NCBI RefSeq assembly: GCF_000966975.1
Contig: NZ_JZWV01000049.1
Location: 1 to 6,631, forward strand
Origin: Streptomyces katrae
GTDB lineage: Bacteria; Actinomycetota; Actinomycetes; Streptomycetales; Streptomycetaceae
Reading direction: 5' to 3'
DNA: 6,631 bases
A program made the position numbers and the translations under genes. Below the pieces are notes generated by a model, which made no database searches, had not been told where the DNA came from, and saw only the letters and a list, made by a program, of their open reading frames with translations. This document shows positions 6,555 to 6,631 of the stretch, piece after piece; position 1 is the stretch's first letter; every line of letters begins with the position of its first letter.

Positions 6555-6565
6555 ATGACTCGCAA
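6543..6565. promoter_or_regulatory. Inverted repeat TTGCG-N13-CGCAA around the -10 element
   Basis: TTGCG (6543-6547) and CGCAA (6561-6565) are perfect inverted arms spaced 13 bases apart, centre to centre 18 bases. The candidate -10 TAATCT lies between them, an arrangement expected of a repressor operator. It lies in the divergent region between the YtxH-like gene and the plus-strand gene and could affect either. Five-base arms can occur by chance. Confidence 0.3.
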
Positions 6566-6590
6566 CGGGCGCTCGCCCCCCGGCAAGGCC

Positions 6591-6596
6591 GGAGGT
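6591..6596 (+). promoter_or_regulatory. Shine-Dalgarno GGAGGT for the gene starting at 6606
   Basis: GGAGGT is a near-perfect ribosome binding site, 9 bases before GTG 6606. Its first two bases are also the end of the short inverted repeat CCGGC-AAG-GCCGG (6580-6592), and GCCC (6575-6578) can pair with GGGC (6597-6600), so the site could be partly folded in the mRNA. Confidence 0.55.
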
Positions 6597-6605
6597 GGGC
6601 CGTTC

Positions 6606-6631
6606 GTGGCACCGCAGCAATCCCCTGTAGC
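6606..6631 (+). CDS. Start of an unidentified plus-strand gene (3' end missing)
   Basis: A GTG start with a well-placed GGAGGT opens a frame reading MAPQQSPVA, where the last codon is completed beyond the window (GC plus any base is Ala). Only eight full codons are visible, so the product cannot be named. It is divergent from the YtxH-like gene, with 131 bases between the two start codons. The call rests on the ribosome binding site, the preceding A/T-rich -10-like element and the open frame. Confidence 0.45.

Noticed and set aside
6541..6631. Possible tRNA gene at the right edge, suggested by short GC-rich inverted repeats.
   Set aside because: No acceptor stem, T-loop consensus GTTCGAnTC or anticodon arm with correct spacing can be drawn; a GGAGGT plus GTG start explains the end better.

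Overview
The window is very GC-rich, with strong G/C preference at third codon positions. Together with the protein families present, this points to a Streptomyces or closely related actinobacterial chromosome. It reads as a compact core region. I see no insertion sequence, phage gene, CRISPR array, tRNA or rRNA.

Layout from left to right. (1) Bases 1-783, plus strand: the 3' portion of a principal-type sigma-70 factor gene, best matched to the HrdA branch of the Streptomyces Hrd family. (2) Bases 784-858: a short convergent intergenic gap with a four-fold CCGCA repeat and a GC-rich hairpin that probably terminates transcription from both sides. (3) Bases 4511 down to 859, minus strand: two fused TMD-NBD ABC exporter half-transporters whose reading frames overlap by 4 bp (ATGA). 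Their motifs complement each other as in heterodimeric exporters: the upstream protein has the canonical signature but a degenerate Walker B and H-loop, and the downstream protein has the intact catalytic residues but a degenerate signature. (4) Bases 4512-4697: an intergenic region with a plausible vegetative promoter for the ABC pair, preceded by a strong hairpin that can be drawn as an H-type pseudoknot. (5) Bases 6134 down to 4698, minus strand: a xylulokinase-like FGGY protein in which several catalytic and substrate motifs are altered. (6) Bases 6474 down to 6175, minus strand: a small YtxH-like single-pass membrane protein, probably co-transcribed with the kinase-like gene. (7) Bases 6475-6631: a divergent intergenic region and the first codons of a plus-strand gene that leaves the window.

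How the genes work together: the two ABC genes form one translationally coupled operon encoding one transporter of unknown substrate. The sigma factor converges on it from the other side and shares only a terminator region. The FGGY-like and YtxH-like genes look like a separate short transcription unit; nothing in the sequence ties them to the exporter. No xylose or pentose catabolism gene accompanies the FGGY protein, which, with its altered motifs, argues against a routine xylulokinase role. I do not see a new multi-gene system. The points most worth a second look are the altered FGGY protein and the structured RNA candidate between it and the ABC operon.
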